Under the pieces are notes generated by a model. It searched no databases and was not told the origin of the DNA. It worked only from the letters and a program-made list of their open reading frames with translations. From Cordia subcordata (Eukaryota > Streptophyta > Magnoliopsida > Boraginales > Cordiaceae): a stretch of 64,000 bases of DNA. The position numbers and the translations under genes are program-made. The stretch lies in contig JAPTOF010000010.1 of the NCBI GenBank assembly GCA_028554755.1, positions 13,278,501 to 13,342,500 of the forward strand. The letters run 5' to 3'. Shown here piece after piece: positions 1 to 10,599 of this stretch (position 1 is its first letter; every line of letters starts with the position of its first letter).

Positions 1-413
1 ATGATAAAAGTAGGGGCAGGAGTTTTATTAACAGATGCAGAGTAGAGATAAGCGCACCTCGCTCTACCCTCTCCTTGGCATCCCAAATCATTAGACGAGT
101 TTCCTTGTGTCAAATAAAATTTTAGTAGAGCTTTATTTGTATACATAACAATGAATGGCCAAATGCTAACATACTAATGCATTGAGTATAATTAACTCAC
201 ATAAAATAATTTAAACTCGGCCCATGTTGACAATTTGAACTCGTCACTATGAGCTTAACATATATCTCCTAAAGAATCATAAGAGGCAAGACATCATATG
301 ATAATAACTAAGGCAGACTTATATGCAGTATCCTCTCTCTTTCTTTCCCTCTCTCCTTTTTGCGTTGCTAAGACGTTAGATAATGTAAGAGTTTTTATAC
401 CCTAAGTTCCCAT
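1..413. other. AT-rich non-coding sequence, nothing recognised
   Basis: No open frame of useful length, RNA gene or terminal repeat is visible. There is a short CT-rich run near 330-360. Confidence 0.5.
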
Positions 414-575
414 GATTTGATGTGATAGAGATTCTTCTTACTCATGCTTTAATACTTTCATTACTAGAAATCTGGTTTTTCTGGTTTTTATGCAGATTTG
501 ATGTGATAGAGATTCTTCTTACTAATGCTTTAATACTTTCATTACTAGAAATTTGGTTAATCTGATTTTTATATA
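414..575 (+). repeat. 81-bp tandem duplication, two copies
   Basis: Positions 414-494 and 495-575 are near-identical copies offset by 81 bp. Each contains the core GATGTGATAGAGATTCTTCT and ends with the terminus-like ATTACTAGAAAT. The second copy runs into the CACTA-like element, so the duplication covers that element's left end and its flank. Confidence 0.85.
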
Positions 576-1121
576 GCATTAACGACTGATTTTGTGATCG
601 CATAGGGGGGTGACTGAACCCTTGGTCTCTAAATTAAAATTAGCGACTGATTTTGAAATTGGTCGCTAAAAACATTGTTTTGGTTGTTAAATAACATGTA
701 CTTGCAAAATTGAAATTGATCGCTAAATTAGCGACCATTTTAAGTTAGTCACTAACTATAGCCACCGACCAAATCGGTCACTAATTTCGTTATTTAAAAT
801 TTTAGCAACCGACCGGATTGGTTGCTAATTTCGTTTTCTCAAATTTTAGCCATCGACACTAAATTGGTCCCTAATTTAAACAACCAATATCATATCAATT
901 TTAATTTAAACTCCAACCTGCTAGTAATTTTATATATCAAACTCACACATGTGACAACAAATATATAACACAATAAACAGTTATATTTAATCACAAAAAC
1001 TGCAATCCATATTTTCCAACACCTTGTTTCTAACTGCAATCTGACAATATCACTATGAAACATGACTAAATTTTAGAGCTCCAATTTGTGCAGAATCATT
1101 TTACCAGCTAGAATCTATGCA

Positions 1122-1280
1122 TCTACAAACTCTTGAGGTTCTTAAGCTACATCAAATATTCTTTGTTGTCCTTGTTTATCATGTACTCGTGCAAGAAGTT
1201 TGTTTTTGCTAGACTTGATTCCCCTGATCTCTAGACACTTGTGAAAAGCCTTTCTCAAATTCTCATCTAGATCCTTGGTC
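1122..1280 (-). pseudogene. Captured fragment resembling the C-terminus of a mitochondrial glycoprotein (MAM33/p32-like)
   Basis: On the minus strand one frame reads KDLDENLRKAFHKCLEIRGI and, after a one-base frame change, TNFLHEYMINKDNKEYLM, then a stop (TAG where a Trp would fit), then LKNLKSL. This order resembles the conserved C-terminal part of plant MAM33 family proteins, which are acidic mitochondrial-matrix proteins. The frameshift and at least two stops show it is dead. It lies inside the CACTA-like element, which suggests capture from a host gene. No introns or N-terminal part were found. The family match is from recognition of the motif order, not a search. Confidence 0.6.
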
Positions 1281-1961
1281 AAAAAGTGACAAAGTTATTT
1301 CATATTAGTGTGGAACAAGAGGACAAGAATAAGGATGACGAGAGACAAAATAAGGACAAATATTTAACAAAAGACAAGAACGAATCAGAAGTTATAGTAC
1401 ACACCGGTAACATGCAATGTTTTCTTTTTTAACCATTAGGTGTCTAACATATGAAAATAGTGGGACCTGCATGAGCACTTGCTTTAGTAAAATAGCTCCA
1501 TTGGCCAGCAAACTTGTTTCAATCTGTAAGCTCCTCAACCAGTGTTTGAACAAAGAGCATTCAATGGCATTCCTACAAAATGTGAGCAGCGTCTAACATA
1601 ATAAGCTACGAATTCATGCAGGTCCCCCTTAATAAAAGCAAATATCAATGATAAAGTTTAGGAGCATTTGAAGAATTTTAGCCCTAAACTGCTCAACCCT
1701 ACCACCCAATAGCCAATAGCCTACACACCAAAAATTTGTGGACTGGTAACCATTTCCTACTGCTAAGCTATAGTAAGAGTATGGTCTATATTAGAAATGG
1801 CGCAAACAGGAGTATAGGACATTGGATGGTTCATACATAAATAAGTATAATAACCATATATGAATTAATCGACTAATTACACTTTATCAATAGAAGAGTT
1901 TGCATTAAAAAAATCTTTATTATTCTAAAATACTAACTAATCTTAGCATCGAAAAGGATAA

Positions 1962-2137
1962 TGTCACACCCCAGACTCGGGACTGTGAGCGATACTGGTG
2001 TTGTAAGCATAACTAATAACCACTTAAGTCTCAAATCAGTTTATTCAAAATGGTTAACCCAAGTTAGTAGTTATACTCACTCTACTTACTTATAAACAAG
2101 TCACAAGTCACCCCACAAATTGATGTTAGATATCACA
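1962..2137 (-). repeat. TRIM 3' LTR
   Basis: 176-bp terminal repeat, similar to 2319-2495 along its whole length but clearly diverged. On the minus strand it is the downstream LTR, preceded by the purine-rich tract. Confidence 0.85.
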
Positions 2138-2302
2138 TTCATCCCCCGTTGAGGACCTAACGCCCTCGTCAGGGGCACACAATCACACGCAAGACCAGGC
2201 TATAGAGATGGCTCCCACGAACTCAAGAGATGGTTCCTACCGCACATATGGTGTAGCACTTTGTTCCGCATAACACTTAGCTCCCACGATCAGCTAGTAA
2301 CT

Positions 2303-2315
2303 GGCTCTGATATCA
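2303..2315 (-). other. TRIM primer binding site
   Basis: The minus strand reads TGATATCAGAGCC, one mismatch from the plant initiator tRNA-Met primer site TGGTATCAGAGCC. It lies 3 bp inside the 5' LTR. Confidence 0.85.
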
Positions 2316-2318
2316 TTT

Positions 2319-2495
2319 TGTCACGCCCCCGGACCTAGGCTCGCGAGCTAGACTGGTGTTGTAGACATAACAAATAACTACTTGGATCTCAAATCAGTAA
2401 GCCCAAAATAGTTAACCCAAGTTATTAGTTATATCCACTCCACTTACTTTTAAACAAATCACAAGTCACTTCACAAACCGATGTGGGATATCACA
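2319..2495 (-). repeat. TRIM 5' LTR
   Basis: 177-bp terminal repeat adjoining the primer binding site. It ends at the GATAA target duplication (2496-2500). Confidence 0.85.
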
Positions 2496-3227
2496 GATAA
2501 TTAACCAGCAAAAAAGGGTAGATCAATTTAACTTGTTGAGAGAGACCAATTCGGATTCGATTGCTAAATTTAGCGATGATTCTAATTCAGTCAATAAATT
2601 TAACGACCGATTCCCATTTGGTTACTAAATTTGTGACCGCTACTAATCGGTTGCAAAATTAGCGACCGAATTCATATTGGTCACTAAATTTAGAGAACGA
2701 GTGGGACTTCATTGCTAAATTTTGTGAATGATTCAAATTTGTTGGCTAATTTTAATGACAAAATTCAAATTCAGTGGATAAAAAAGGTCACTAATTATAT
2801 TTTGTGACCGATTTCAAATCGGTAGCAAAATTCTCAACATAGCAGTTTTCTATTTTAATTTTAGTGATTGTATCACTATAAATTACCGACAATCGCTAAC
2901 AGATTTTGTGACCATTTTTTGGGTCATTAAATCGGTCACAAAACTTAAATTTTAGTGATCAATTTCAGGCGGTTGCTAAAAGCTAGTTTTCTAATAGTGT
3001 TGTGTTTCTTTATATTATTTGTGCTTCTTCTTATCACAAATTTATTTTTGATTGATTATTATTATGTTTGTAACTGTTTTTCATTAGTCAAGAATCATAC
3101 TTCTTACCTTTTAAAGGATCTTATAGCTTCATGTGAGTTTGAATAAAGATAAAGTCAAGATTAACGGGGAGGCAATGGCAAAGGGATGAAGATTTGTGTA
3201 GTTACTTCCAGATTAATATTCAGTCAA

Positions 3228-3415
3228 GTCCTAGTAGGGCACTGCGTATGATCAAACGGGACAAGCCCTGTACTGGTAAAGCGAATCTCAATCTTGATAG
3301 TAGTATCAAAAGCAATCTTATGCACGCGGGGAGTAAAGGGCATTTTGCAGGACCATGAGGGCGATGTTATTTGTTGTTTTTATGAGCCGTTAGGCATACA
3401 AACTATCGTCATGGC
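3228..3415 (+). pseudogene. LINE RNase H N-terminal fragment
   Basis: The plus strand reads KANLNLDSSIKSNLMHAGSK and, after a frame change, GILQDHEGDVICCFYEPLGI. This is the start of the RNase H domain found at the end of plant LINE ORF2 (the DGS-x-KSN...AG-GG...DH-G-D pattern). The first catalytic Asp region is recognisable, but the domain stops before the AEL block. It is a short, broken relic, pointing towards a second LINE relic on the opposite strand at 3477. Confidence 0.65.
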
Positions 3416-3476
3416 AAACCCAATTTATCACCTCGAATAAGACTCCTCAACTTGGAAGTATCTTCAGTTGAGTAAA

Positions 3477-5035
3477 CTATCCTGAACTTGGGAAAATGGA
3501 CACCCCGATTAGCCAGCAAATCAGCCACTGCATTTCTTCTTTTAGTATGTGAGAGACCTTACCTTCTAATCTCAAAATTAACTCTCTTGCCCTATGTACA
3601 TCATAACAAACATTCCATGGACCAACCTCGCTATTGTTCATATACCGAACCACAATAAAAGAATCCATCTCCACCCGTATCTGCTCCAAGCCATGATTCA
3701 AACAAATCTCAAGACCACGCAAAAGGGCGTAGAGCTCCGCTTGTACCACAGATTTACCAATCTCAAATGGTTCAGCAAAAGCCACAATAAGATTACCCTT
3801 TTCGTCCACGTCGAGATTAAGCCAACCTGGGCCTGGAGGATACCACTTAACCATTCTACAAGCTCTCACTTTCATCTCCAATCTCATGTCGCTAAACAAG
3901 CTAGTGACACTTCTGTCGCCTTGCTAAAAATGAGAAGTCAATAGCTTGGCGCTAACCAGCCTCCCGACTACCGTATACACCTTTTTTTATCACCTTATCA
4001 GCAGAGACTAAAGCACCTCAATGTTTATATTCATTCTACTCTATCCATGCAAACCACACAATCAACAGAGGGATGACATTTCGAACATGCCCAACACCAT
4101 TGAATTTCCCTGATATAAACCAATGCATAAGGACATTGCACAAAGAATTGTGCATAGGCCACCTTATATTAAATAGATCCGCAAAGTGTTTCCAGGCAAG
4201 AGCAATCTTGCGTCTCCAAAGAGCACACGCTCCAGAGTTTCTTCTTCTTCACAACACTAACACTTAGATGCCAAATGAACTCCCTTTGTTTTGAGACATT
4301 AATCAATAGGAACCCACCTGTTTAGAGCATGCCAAACAAAGAAAGAAACCTCCAATTGTATATGCCATAACCTGGTATACACCATCAAAGAATGATAATT
4401 CAAACCTCATTCCAAGCAGAAGCCAATGTGAACTTTCCCTGAGTTGTCGCAGTCCAAAGAGGCTGGTCGTCTAAGTTGCTACGAATCACCAGTGCTTTAT
4501 CTTATCTACAAGTTGGCGCGAAACCAGGCTATTTAAAATGCTATCATTCCTCTGTCCATTAGTCCTCGTCCCTCTAAATTTTAGCATCAGATCACTAATG
4601 ATGTTAATGCCATGGCAGAGAGGTTTATCGCCCCACCAAATATCCTTCTAGAAAAGCACATTTTCCTCGCCAATCTTGTATAGCACAAGAGTCTCTCCCC
4701 CATTGCTGCACACGATTGAATTCTTTTCCACCCTGTCGAATCTGTAGCTATTATGATAACTTCCTCAATTAGCCTCCCTTTGCAATGTCTATTTCTCATG
4801 AAAACAGCCCAAGGACATGAAGAGGTGTGACATCTTCACCACAACTAGAGACTCATGGCAAGGCTTACATCTTTCACCCCAAAGGAGTTTATCAAACATT
4901 CTTTAGAGTCTCTGTATCAGCCTCTTGGGGATTTTCAAAATGTGCATGATATGTAATGGCATAGGGTTAAGGACACTTTTAAGCAAAACCAATCTTCCCC
5001 CTGTAGATAATTCTGGACTGCAATTTCTCAATTAA
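3477..5035 (-). pseudogene. 5'-truncated LINE: end of reverse transcriptase plus RNase H
   Basis: The minus-strand frame 3899-3477 contains an RNase H segment: GWLNLDVDEKGN, then AFAEPFEIGKSVVQAELYAL, then VEMDSFIVV. These match the DG, AEL..L and ..DS blocks of plant LINE RNase H. Upstream, about 5035-4840, translations give the end of an RT domain (GGRLVLLKSVL, then MFDKLLWGER in shifted frames). The zinc-binding linker between them is broken by stops. The palm with the catalytic (F/Y)xDD motif is absent, and homology stops at about 5035, consistent with 5' truncation or deletion. No poly(A) tail was found. Confidence 0.75.
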
Positions 5036-5043
5036 AGAGTTAA

Positions 5044-5312
5044 AGAGAAATAATTATAATAGGGCCAAGAATTTTAATTCCAAACAAGAAGGCAAAGAAA
5101 AAAGGAAAATTTGTTCTACGAGATGAAGAAGAAAAAGAATCATTTGAAGATGATGCTTGTGATGATGGAGAAGATGACATAAATGAAGATTTCATGGTGG
5201 ATGAAGTTGATAATGATGACGATAACCATGATGATCTAGATCTAGTGCTCGGAGACAATGACCAAAAGGAATTAGGAAACATACGTTCTGGAATTTTGGG
5301 ACTTAGGGGTTA
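5044..5312 (+). pseudogene. Acidic C-terminal coding fragment, family unknown
   Basis: A plus-strand frame with no ATG runs from about 5044 to a TAA near 5310. A basic stretch (NKKAKKKGKF) is followed by a strongly acidic tail with runs such as EDDACDDGEDD and VDNDDDNHDD. Such tails end some plant transposases and nuclear proteins, but there is no diagnostic motif. It lies between two LINE relics and may be part of an insertion at 5036-5755. Function unknown. It could also be chance coding in a GAT/GAA-rich repeat. Confidence 0.3.
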
Positions 5313-5754
5313 AGAAATACACTTTTTGGAATTTTGAAACTTATCTATCACATGATATTTCACTTTTGCTATGTTACATAAAAATTTAACATAGCAAAAG
5401 AGAAATATATAGTTTATATAAATTACAAAGTACAAAGTAATATGCAATTGTATATGAATCCTTTATTGTATATTTGTTTTTTCCAATAATTTACAAATTA
5501 CAATTACATATTCATACAAACTGAATACTAAATATGTTTGCTTCTATCTCCTGCCACTATGAATAACCTAAAAACAACAAAAGACAAGTATTAATATATA
5601 TTCAAATAAGGAATTTTAATGCAAAATAACTAATAGAAATAGAATATGTCTATGCTATTTATTATCAAAATTTTAACCGAATTGTTATGATTCACGATTC
5701 GATACGATTCACGATTCAGAAAATTGACATTTCGATTCACGATACGATTCCTGA
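5313..5754. other. AT-rich non-coding sequence with GATTCACGAT-type repeats
   Basis: From 5690 to 5755 the words GATTCACGAT and GATACGATTC recur several times in tandem. The rest has no open frame or terminal repeat that I can recognise. Confidence 0.5.
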
Positions 5755-6240
5755 TTTGATGACACTGGCCCAAATATGGTTATGAATGCGCCTCTGTTTA
5801 CAAGCTGCCTTTTGATGCCAAAATGATTCCTTCATGGTTAACGGCCTCTTTAAGAACCTTCCTAGTTTAAGGTGAGGGATTTTCCTAGAAATCAAGTTTC
5901 GCCTTCTTTCTGCCCTCCTCTGCCTCCTTCACTTTGTCTAACATGTTCCCAAAGACAGCAACATTCTAAGCTTTTAGCCATTCTTTCGATCTTTTCTGTG
6001 TAGCCCAAAAATTAATAATGCCTCTTTTCCCTGTCGATAATGACCAGTTATTCTCCTTAATTATCAAAAAAATCCTGATGAAGCATCCATGCATTGAGGA
6101 AATCGAAAAGAAATTGGCTTCTTCTCCAGTGCACTTATACACGGGAATAACAACGGACAATGGTCAGAACTTTCTCTTGTTAAATGCTATCCAACCGTTG
6201 AAACATAATGTTAACTGTTGAGTTGTTGGACCAGGAAAAT
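5755..6240 (-). pseudogene. LINE ORF2 fragment between endonuclease and reverse transcriptase
   Basis: Minus-strand translation gives, with frame changes, RSKEWLKA, then NVAVFGNMLDKVKEAEEGRK, then MKESFWHQKAACKQRRIHNH. This is the linker of plant LINE ORF2 between the endonuclease and RT (the WNK.VFGN and E.FW.QKA..KW blocks). Several stops interrupt it. It may belong to the same element as 3477-5035, separated by the 5036-5755 block. Confidence 0.6.
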
Positions 6241-6312
6241 TCATTGCCTTCATAAGACTAATATTTTTATATTTATTAGTTGATTCTAGTTATATACTAA
6301 TATGTTCTTATA

Positions 6313-6848
6313 TGATACTAAAGGTTATGATCTCATTGTAAACTTTTTAATGCATTAATATATTAATCTAACTACAAGCAAAATGGTTTAATATATAATT
6401 TTATCATACTTAATTGATTTTGGTTATATTAATAACTTAGTTATAGTAATAATGTGCACTTTGTTAATTCCAATTATATTGCCCACTCGTTTATCTAACT
6501 TCACTTCCTAATCTCTAAATTTGCTTATTCTAGTTAGATGGCTAATTTAATTAGAATTATACTTCAAAATATGCTAATTTTATTGTCTCATTCTAGTGAT
6601 ATTTTTACTAAGTGAATACTTGATAACTTAAACCTAATAGCACTAAATTGATTATAATCCTTTTTTACAAACCCCAACCCCATTTACACACTTTGTCAAT
6701 TATTGTTATATTGCTAATTTTATTTATTTAACTTAGCTTTCTAATCTTAATCTGACTTTGTTAACTTAATTGGTTATAGTCTTATTACTAAATTAATTGA
6801 TTTTAATCTTATTACTCTCTTAGTTTCCTAAATATGATTATAATTAGC
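6313..6848. other. AT-rich non-coding sequence
   Basis: Recurrent TTGATT(T)TAATCTTATTA-type words, without coding potential or clear terminal repeats. Confidence 0.5.
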
Positions 6849-7147
6849 TTTTTTTTTATTAAAAAAAAAAAAAGGGCCAGCACCTCTCAAGTTTTATTCC
6901 ACCGAAAAAAAAAAAAAAAGTGCAATATAGAGAGAGGGGATAGACTTACCCTCTATTCTACTTCTAGAATGAAGAACTAACAAGCCAATTGTTTAACAAC
7001 ACAAATAAGATGCAAATACAAGGTGCCTGAAAATAAACAAGATATACTTACCCTTACAAATAGACAATCAAAATATAAATAAAATAGTATTATTACCCTT
7101 ACAAGACGAAGTTATAACCAACCTTAAACCTAAAGTTAGGAATCATC

Positions 7148-7892
7148 CATTGATCGCAAAGAATAAAACCTTTCGGTCTAGAACATCCATTACCTTATCT
7201 ACCACCGTTAAATCGGATGCTTCCGCTCCTATAATAGCCAGATAATCAGCTGAACGATTTCCTTCTCGCAAAATGTGCGTCACTCTAGCTCTATGTTATT
7301 TAACCAAGCGTCTTGCCATATATCCCCACAGCATGACAAAGAGCCCAAGCTTCATCGAGACCATGTACCAGTCTTACGGACCATGGAGAATTAAGCTCCA
7401 CCCATGCGCCAAGATATCCTCTATCGGCGCACAAACACAAGCCTCGGACCCGAGCCAAGAGCTCTGACTTGAGGCTTGTTTGGATTGGCTTTTTTTTTAA
7501 AATATTTTTTTAACAACTTTTGAAAAATAATTTTTTTTGAGAAGTTAAAAATTTTGACTTTTAAAAAAATTGTATTTGAGTTTTTTTTTAGAGTTTTAAC
7601 TTTTTTGAAAGTCAAATCAAATAATTATTGTAAATTTAATGTAATCTTAAAAAAATATATTTTTTTCCTTTAAAAAAGTCAATCCAAATACGTCCTTAAT
7701 TACTAATTTTGTCCCCAAATGCTCAAAGAACCCAACTTTGAAGTTACGTTGTGCATCAAGACTCAAACCACCTGCCCCTGCTCTACGAACACCATGAACA
7801 CTACCATTAACATTCAATTTATAGCTCCCTTCCTTAGGCACTCTCCAAGTCACCATCCTTATAAAAGCATTGAAAGATTGCAACCAAATCAT
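7148..7892 (-). pseudogene. LINE RNase H domain, split by a MITE
   Basis: Before the MITE the minus strand reads MVTWRVPKEGSYKLNVNGS, then AGAGGLSLDAQRNFKVGF, the DGS/AG-GG start of RNase H. After it come ELLARVRGLCLCADRGYLGA and WVELNSPW (the AEL..L.GL and VE.DS blocks), and finally REGNRSADYLA, the C-terminal block that contains the last catalytic Asp. The two parts join across 7473-7695. A stop follows GKTLG. Confidence 0.8.
7473..7695. mobile_element. MITE copy 1, inserted in LINE RNase H
   Basis: Terminal inverted repeats: the left end starts GGCTTGTTTGGATTGGCTTT. The right end, read inward, starts GGACGTATTTGGATTGACTT. The interior is A/T-homopolymer rich with no coding capacity. It is homologous, in the opposite orientation, to 8425-8660. 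The target duplication is not clear. Confidence 0.75.
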
Positions 7893-8027
7893 TATCTCCT
7901 CTCCATTGCTTCCATTTTAAAAATCAAGCTTGAAAAAGTCGAGCAATCAACTTATCAACCCGCCAAATAATATGCCTCATGTTAAATTCAATTCCCCTAT
8001 ACTTTGTAGCATTTCGTTCTAGCCAAC

Positions 8028-8292
8028 TGAACCAAAGAACAAACAATGGAACCAACTCACGCACATGGACATAACTCGCATTCCTCGAAGAAAACAATTG
8101 TAAATGCCATTGTCGAGCTCCAACAAATGCTCCAAGACGCACCCCAGACAATGCAGCATAATGATTCGAAACTTCCAGCATTTTGGAGCTCGTGAAAAAG
8201 GCATGATTCGAATCTTCTTCCTCGCTACAACATTGATACCGAGATACAATAATAATCATACCTTGCTGCTTCATTCTAACTTCAACAAGCAC
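8028..8292 (-). pseudogene. LINE zinc-binding RT linker (zf-RVT region)
   Basis: The minus strand reads CSEEEDSNHAFFTSSKMLEV and later LFVLWFSWLERNATKYRGIE. This is the region between RT and RNase H in plant LINEs, where a C..E...H.FF.C-type zinc-binding motif and the W..WLERN..K(H/Y) block occur. The last Cys of the zinc motif is replaced. It continues the RT downstream of MITE copy 2. Confidence 0.65.
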
Positions 8293-8424
8293 TCAAAATA
8301 TGTAACAATCTCCAAGCTAAGAAAGAAACTTTAAGAGGTACTGAATTGTGCCATAGCTATTTATGGCATGCCTATGCTGACCTAGTTGAAAAATACCCAT
8401 GCGCCGAATGCTCCAAGACACTTT

Positions 8425-8660
8425 CAGCCTATTTGGAATGGCTTTAAAAAAAAAATTAAAAAAAAAATTTCCTGAAAAAATTACATTAAATTTGCAATAA
8501 CTATTTAATTTGATTTTCAAAAAAATTGAAACTCTAAAAAAAAAAGCTCAAATATAATTTTTTTTAGAGGTAAGAATTTTCAACTTCTTAAAAAAAGTTG
8601 TTTTCTCAAAAACTATAAAAAAAAAAAAGTACTTTTGAAGAAAGTCAATCCAAACGAACC
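8425..8660. mobile_element. MITE copy 2, inverted relative to copy 1
   Basis: The termini are CCTATTTGGAATGGCTTT (left) and, read inward from the right, GGTTCGTTTGGATTGACTTT. The interior aligns with the reverse complement of 7473-7695, including a shared ATTACATTAAATTTGCAATA-type block. It separates two parts of the LINE RT-to-RNase H linker. Confidence 0.75.
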
Positions 8661-10273
8661 TTTTATCATCTTATGATCCATCAAGCTCAATATAAAGCTG
8701 CATGATTTTATTAAGGATATCCATGGAGAACAGTCGCCTAAGCTTATCTGTATTCCATTGACCATCCTCCCAAAAATCTTTAACTCTTGCTGATGGATCA
8801 CCAATAACCATAATACTATCATAAAGCAGTCCATCTTCCATCCAAGCATCAAACCAAGACCACATGTTCCCTCCTTACCAATTCTCCATTTAATAAAGGC
8901 CTCACACTCCTAGTACCTTTAAGACATCGCAAATTAAATAGGCGAATGTTGAGGAGACAAACTACATGTTAATGGATAAGCATTCTTACAGTATTTCTGT
9001 CGCATGAAACTTGCCCAAAGTCCATCAAATGTCCTCAATCTCCCCCAAAACTTCCATTCCAAAGCACGACCAACATATCTAAGACTCCGAATCCTTAGAC
9101 CACCTTCTAAAAGGGGATAACACAATTTACGCCAAGAGCACCATCGCATACGCCTGCTATTCTCTTTATCTCCCCATAAAAGGCCATTGAATAAATGTTC
9201 TAGACGATCAGTGACCATCAAGGAAGGTCTTAGAACTTGTAATAAATATAAAGGCATATAAGACGAAGCACTCTGTAACATCACAAGGCGCCCTCCTAAT
9301 TGCCTCCTGAATCTTGTAAGATTCTCTATGATAGAGTAATTCGAGCGCGAGAAGAATTAGTTGAAACTAGATAACCACTTTTGCTAGTTATTGATTATTT
9401 GCCCTAAAAGTGTTTCATAATGGTGAAGAACTTCCATGATTCTCGTCAAAGAAGCTTTAATCCCATTCGCAAAGATCATTAAGTCATCCGCAAAGCTCAG
9501 ATGAGAGACTTTAAACTGAGCAGCCTGTTTGATAACAACATTTTGGATTCTCCTCAAAAAGTTGATTAAGGCATCTCGACAAATAATCTGCTACCAACAC
9601 AAATCACAAGAGAGAAAGTGGATCACCTTGCCGTAAACCCCTTGTGGATTTAAAATATCCCGCCAATTCACCATTAACAATCACCGAAAACCAACAGTTA
9701 GTCATTCTTTCTAATTATATCAATCCAATTCTCACTAAATCCACATGAGTGCAACACGTCAAACAAGAAGCTCCATCAAGAATATCATATGCCTACATCA
9801 TGTCCAGTTTGATGATTACATTATCTCCATGAAATTTAGCATTAATGGTATGAATCATCTCTTGTGCTAACAATACATTATCACTTATCAAATGTCCTCC
9901 CACAAAACCACTTTGGTTCTGACTTATAATTTCAGGCAATAAAGCACCCAATCTGGTAGCCAGAACCTTAGATATAATATCATTAGGGACGTTACATAAA
10001 CTGATTAGGCGATAATCACGCCACCAATTCGGATTTTTCTTTCTTAGGAATATGGACAATGGACGTGGACATCATTCCTCTAGTCACATCCCCACCCTTA
10101 AAAAAATTGAAAACTGCCTCCAATAAGTAATCACGAGTAATATTCCAACACTTCCTGAACAAAGCCGATGAAAAACCATCTGGCCCTGCAACACTCATTT
10201 CATTAATAGAGAATACTGCTTCTTTCACCTCTTCCAGGGTAGGAAAACCATCTAGCATTACATTATCTTCCAT
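8661..10273 (-). pseudogene. LINE reverse transcriptase domain
   Basis: Minus-strand blocks in order: GFPTLEEVKEAVFSINEMSV and AGPDGFSSALFRKCW (10273-10016); RDYRLISLCNV, then IISQNQSGFVGGHLISDNVL, then NVIIKLDM (10059-9793); HLSFADDLMIFANG with the catalytic FADD at 9483-9494; the thumb/zinc linker LPLYLLQV-type, then LEHLFNGLLWGDKE and YPLLEGGLRIRSL (9284-8934); and WEDGQWNTDKLRRLFSM (8852 downwards). These are the fingers, palm and thumb of plant L1-type RT. Frame changes near 9300, 9600 and 10020-10060 disrupt the frame. The intact FADD shows how recognisable it still is. Confidence 0.85.
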
Positions 10274-10599
10274 CGAGATTGACTTAGAAATAAAATGCTA
10301 ACGCCTCATCTGTTAATCTCTAGCCTCACTAGTTAAAAGCTGCTTAAAGAATGCAGCAGCTGATTGTTTTAAATTATCTGAACCTTTTATCAATCCTGAA
10401 TGAAGATCCTCTACAGACCAAATATGGCTATCAACCCGCTGGCTAGAAAGTAAATTATGAAAATATCTAGTGTTCCTCCCTCCCTCCTACCAACCATCTA
10501 TACCCAACTTTTTGTTGCAGGAATTTCTCTTCATTAGCTAACGCATAATTAAGCCTGGCTGTAGCACGATTAAGCGCTTCCATGTTTTCTGGAGAAAGA

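Larger units (their letters stand above)
1962..2495 (-). mobile_element. TRIM: complete 534-bp miniature LTR retrotransposon with target-site duplication
   Basis: Two direct repeats of ~176 bp (1962-2137 and 2319-2495) begin TGTCAC and end ATCACA on the plus strand. Read on the minus strand they start TGTGATATC and end GTGACA. A primer binding site like that for initiator tRNA-Met lies just inside the right repeat, and a short purine-rich tract (2138-2155) lies inside the left one. The element is flanked by perfect GATAA duplications at 1957-1961 and 2496-2500. It has no coding capacity, as expected for a TRIM. It sits inside the CACTA-like element and so is the younger of the two. Confidence 0.9.
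540..2999. mobile_element. Non-autonomous CACTA-like (En/Spm-type) DNA transposon
   Basis: The right end, read inward on the minus strand, is CACTATTAGAAAACTAGC. The left end reads CATTACTAGAAATTTGG, a decayed CACTA terminus. Both ends carry many subterminal repeats of the type TTAGCGACCGATT/GGTCGCTAA (about 570-900 and 2540-2999), which is typical of plant CACTA elements. No 3-bp target duplication is clear (TTT against TTG). No CACTA transposase is recognisable. The interior holds a broken host-gene fragment (1122-1280) and a TRIM (1962-2495). The rest of the interior is unassigned. The class is inferred from the termini and subterminal repeats. Confidence 0.7.
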
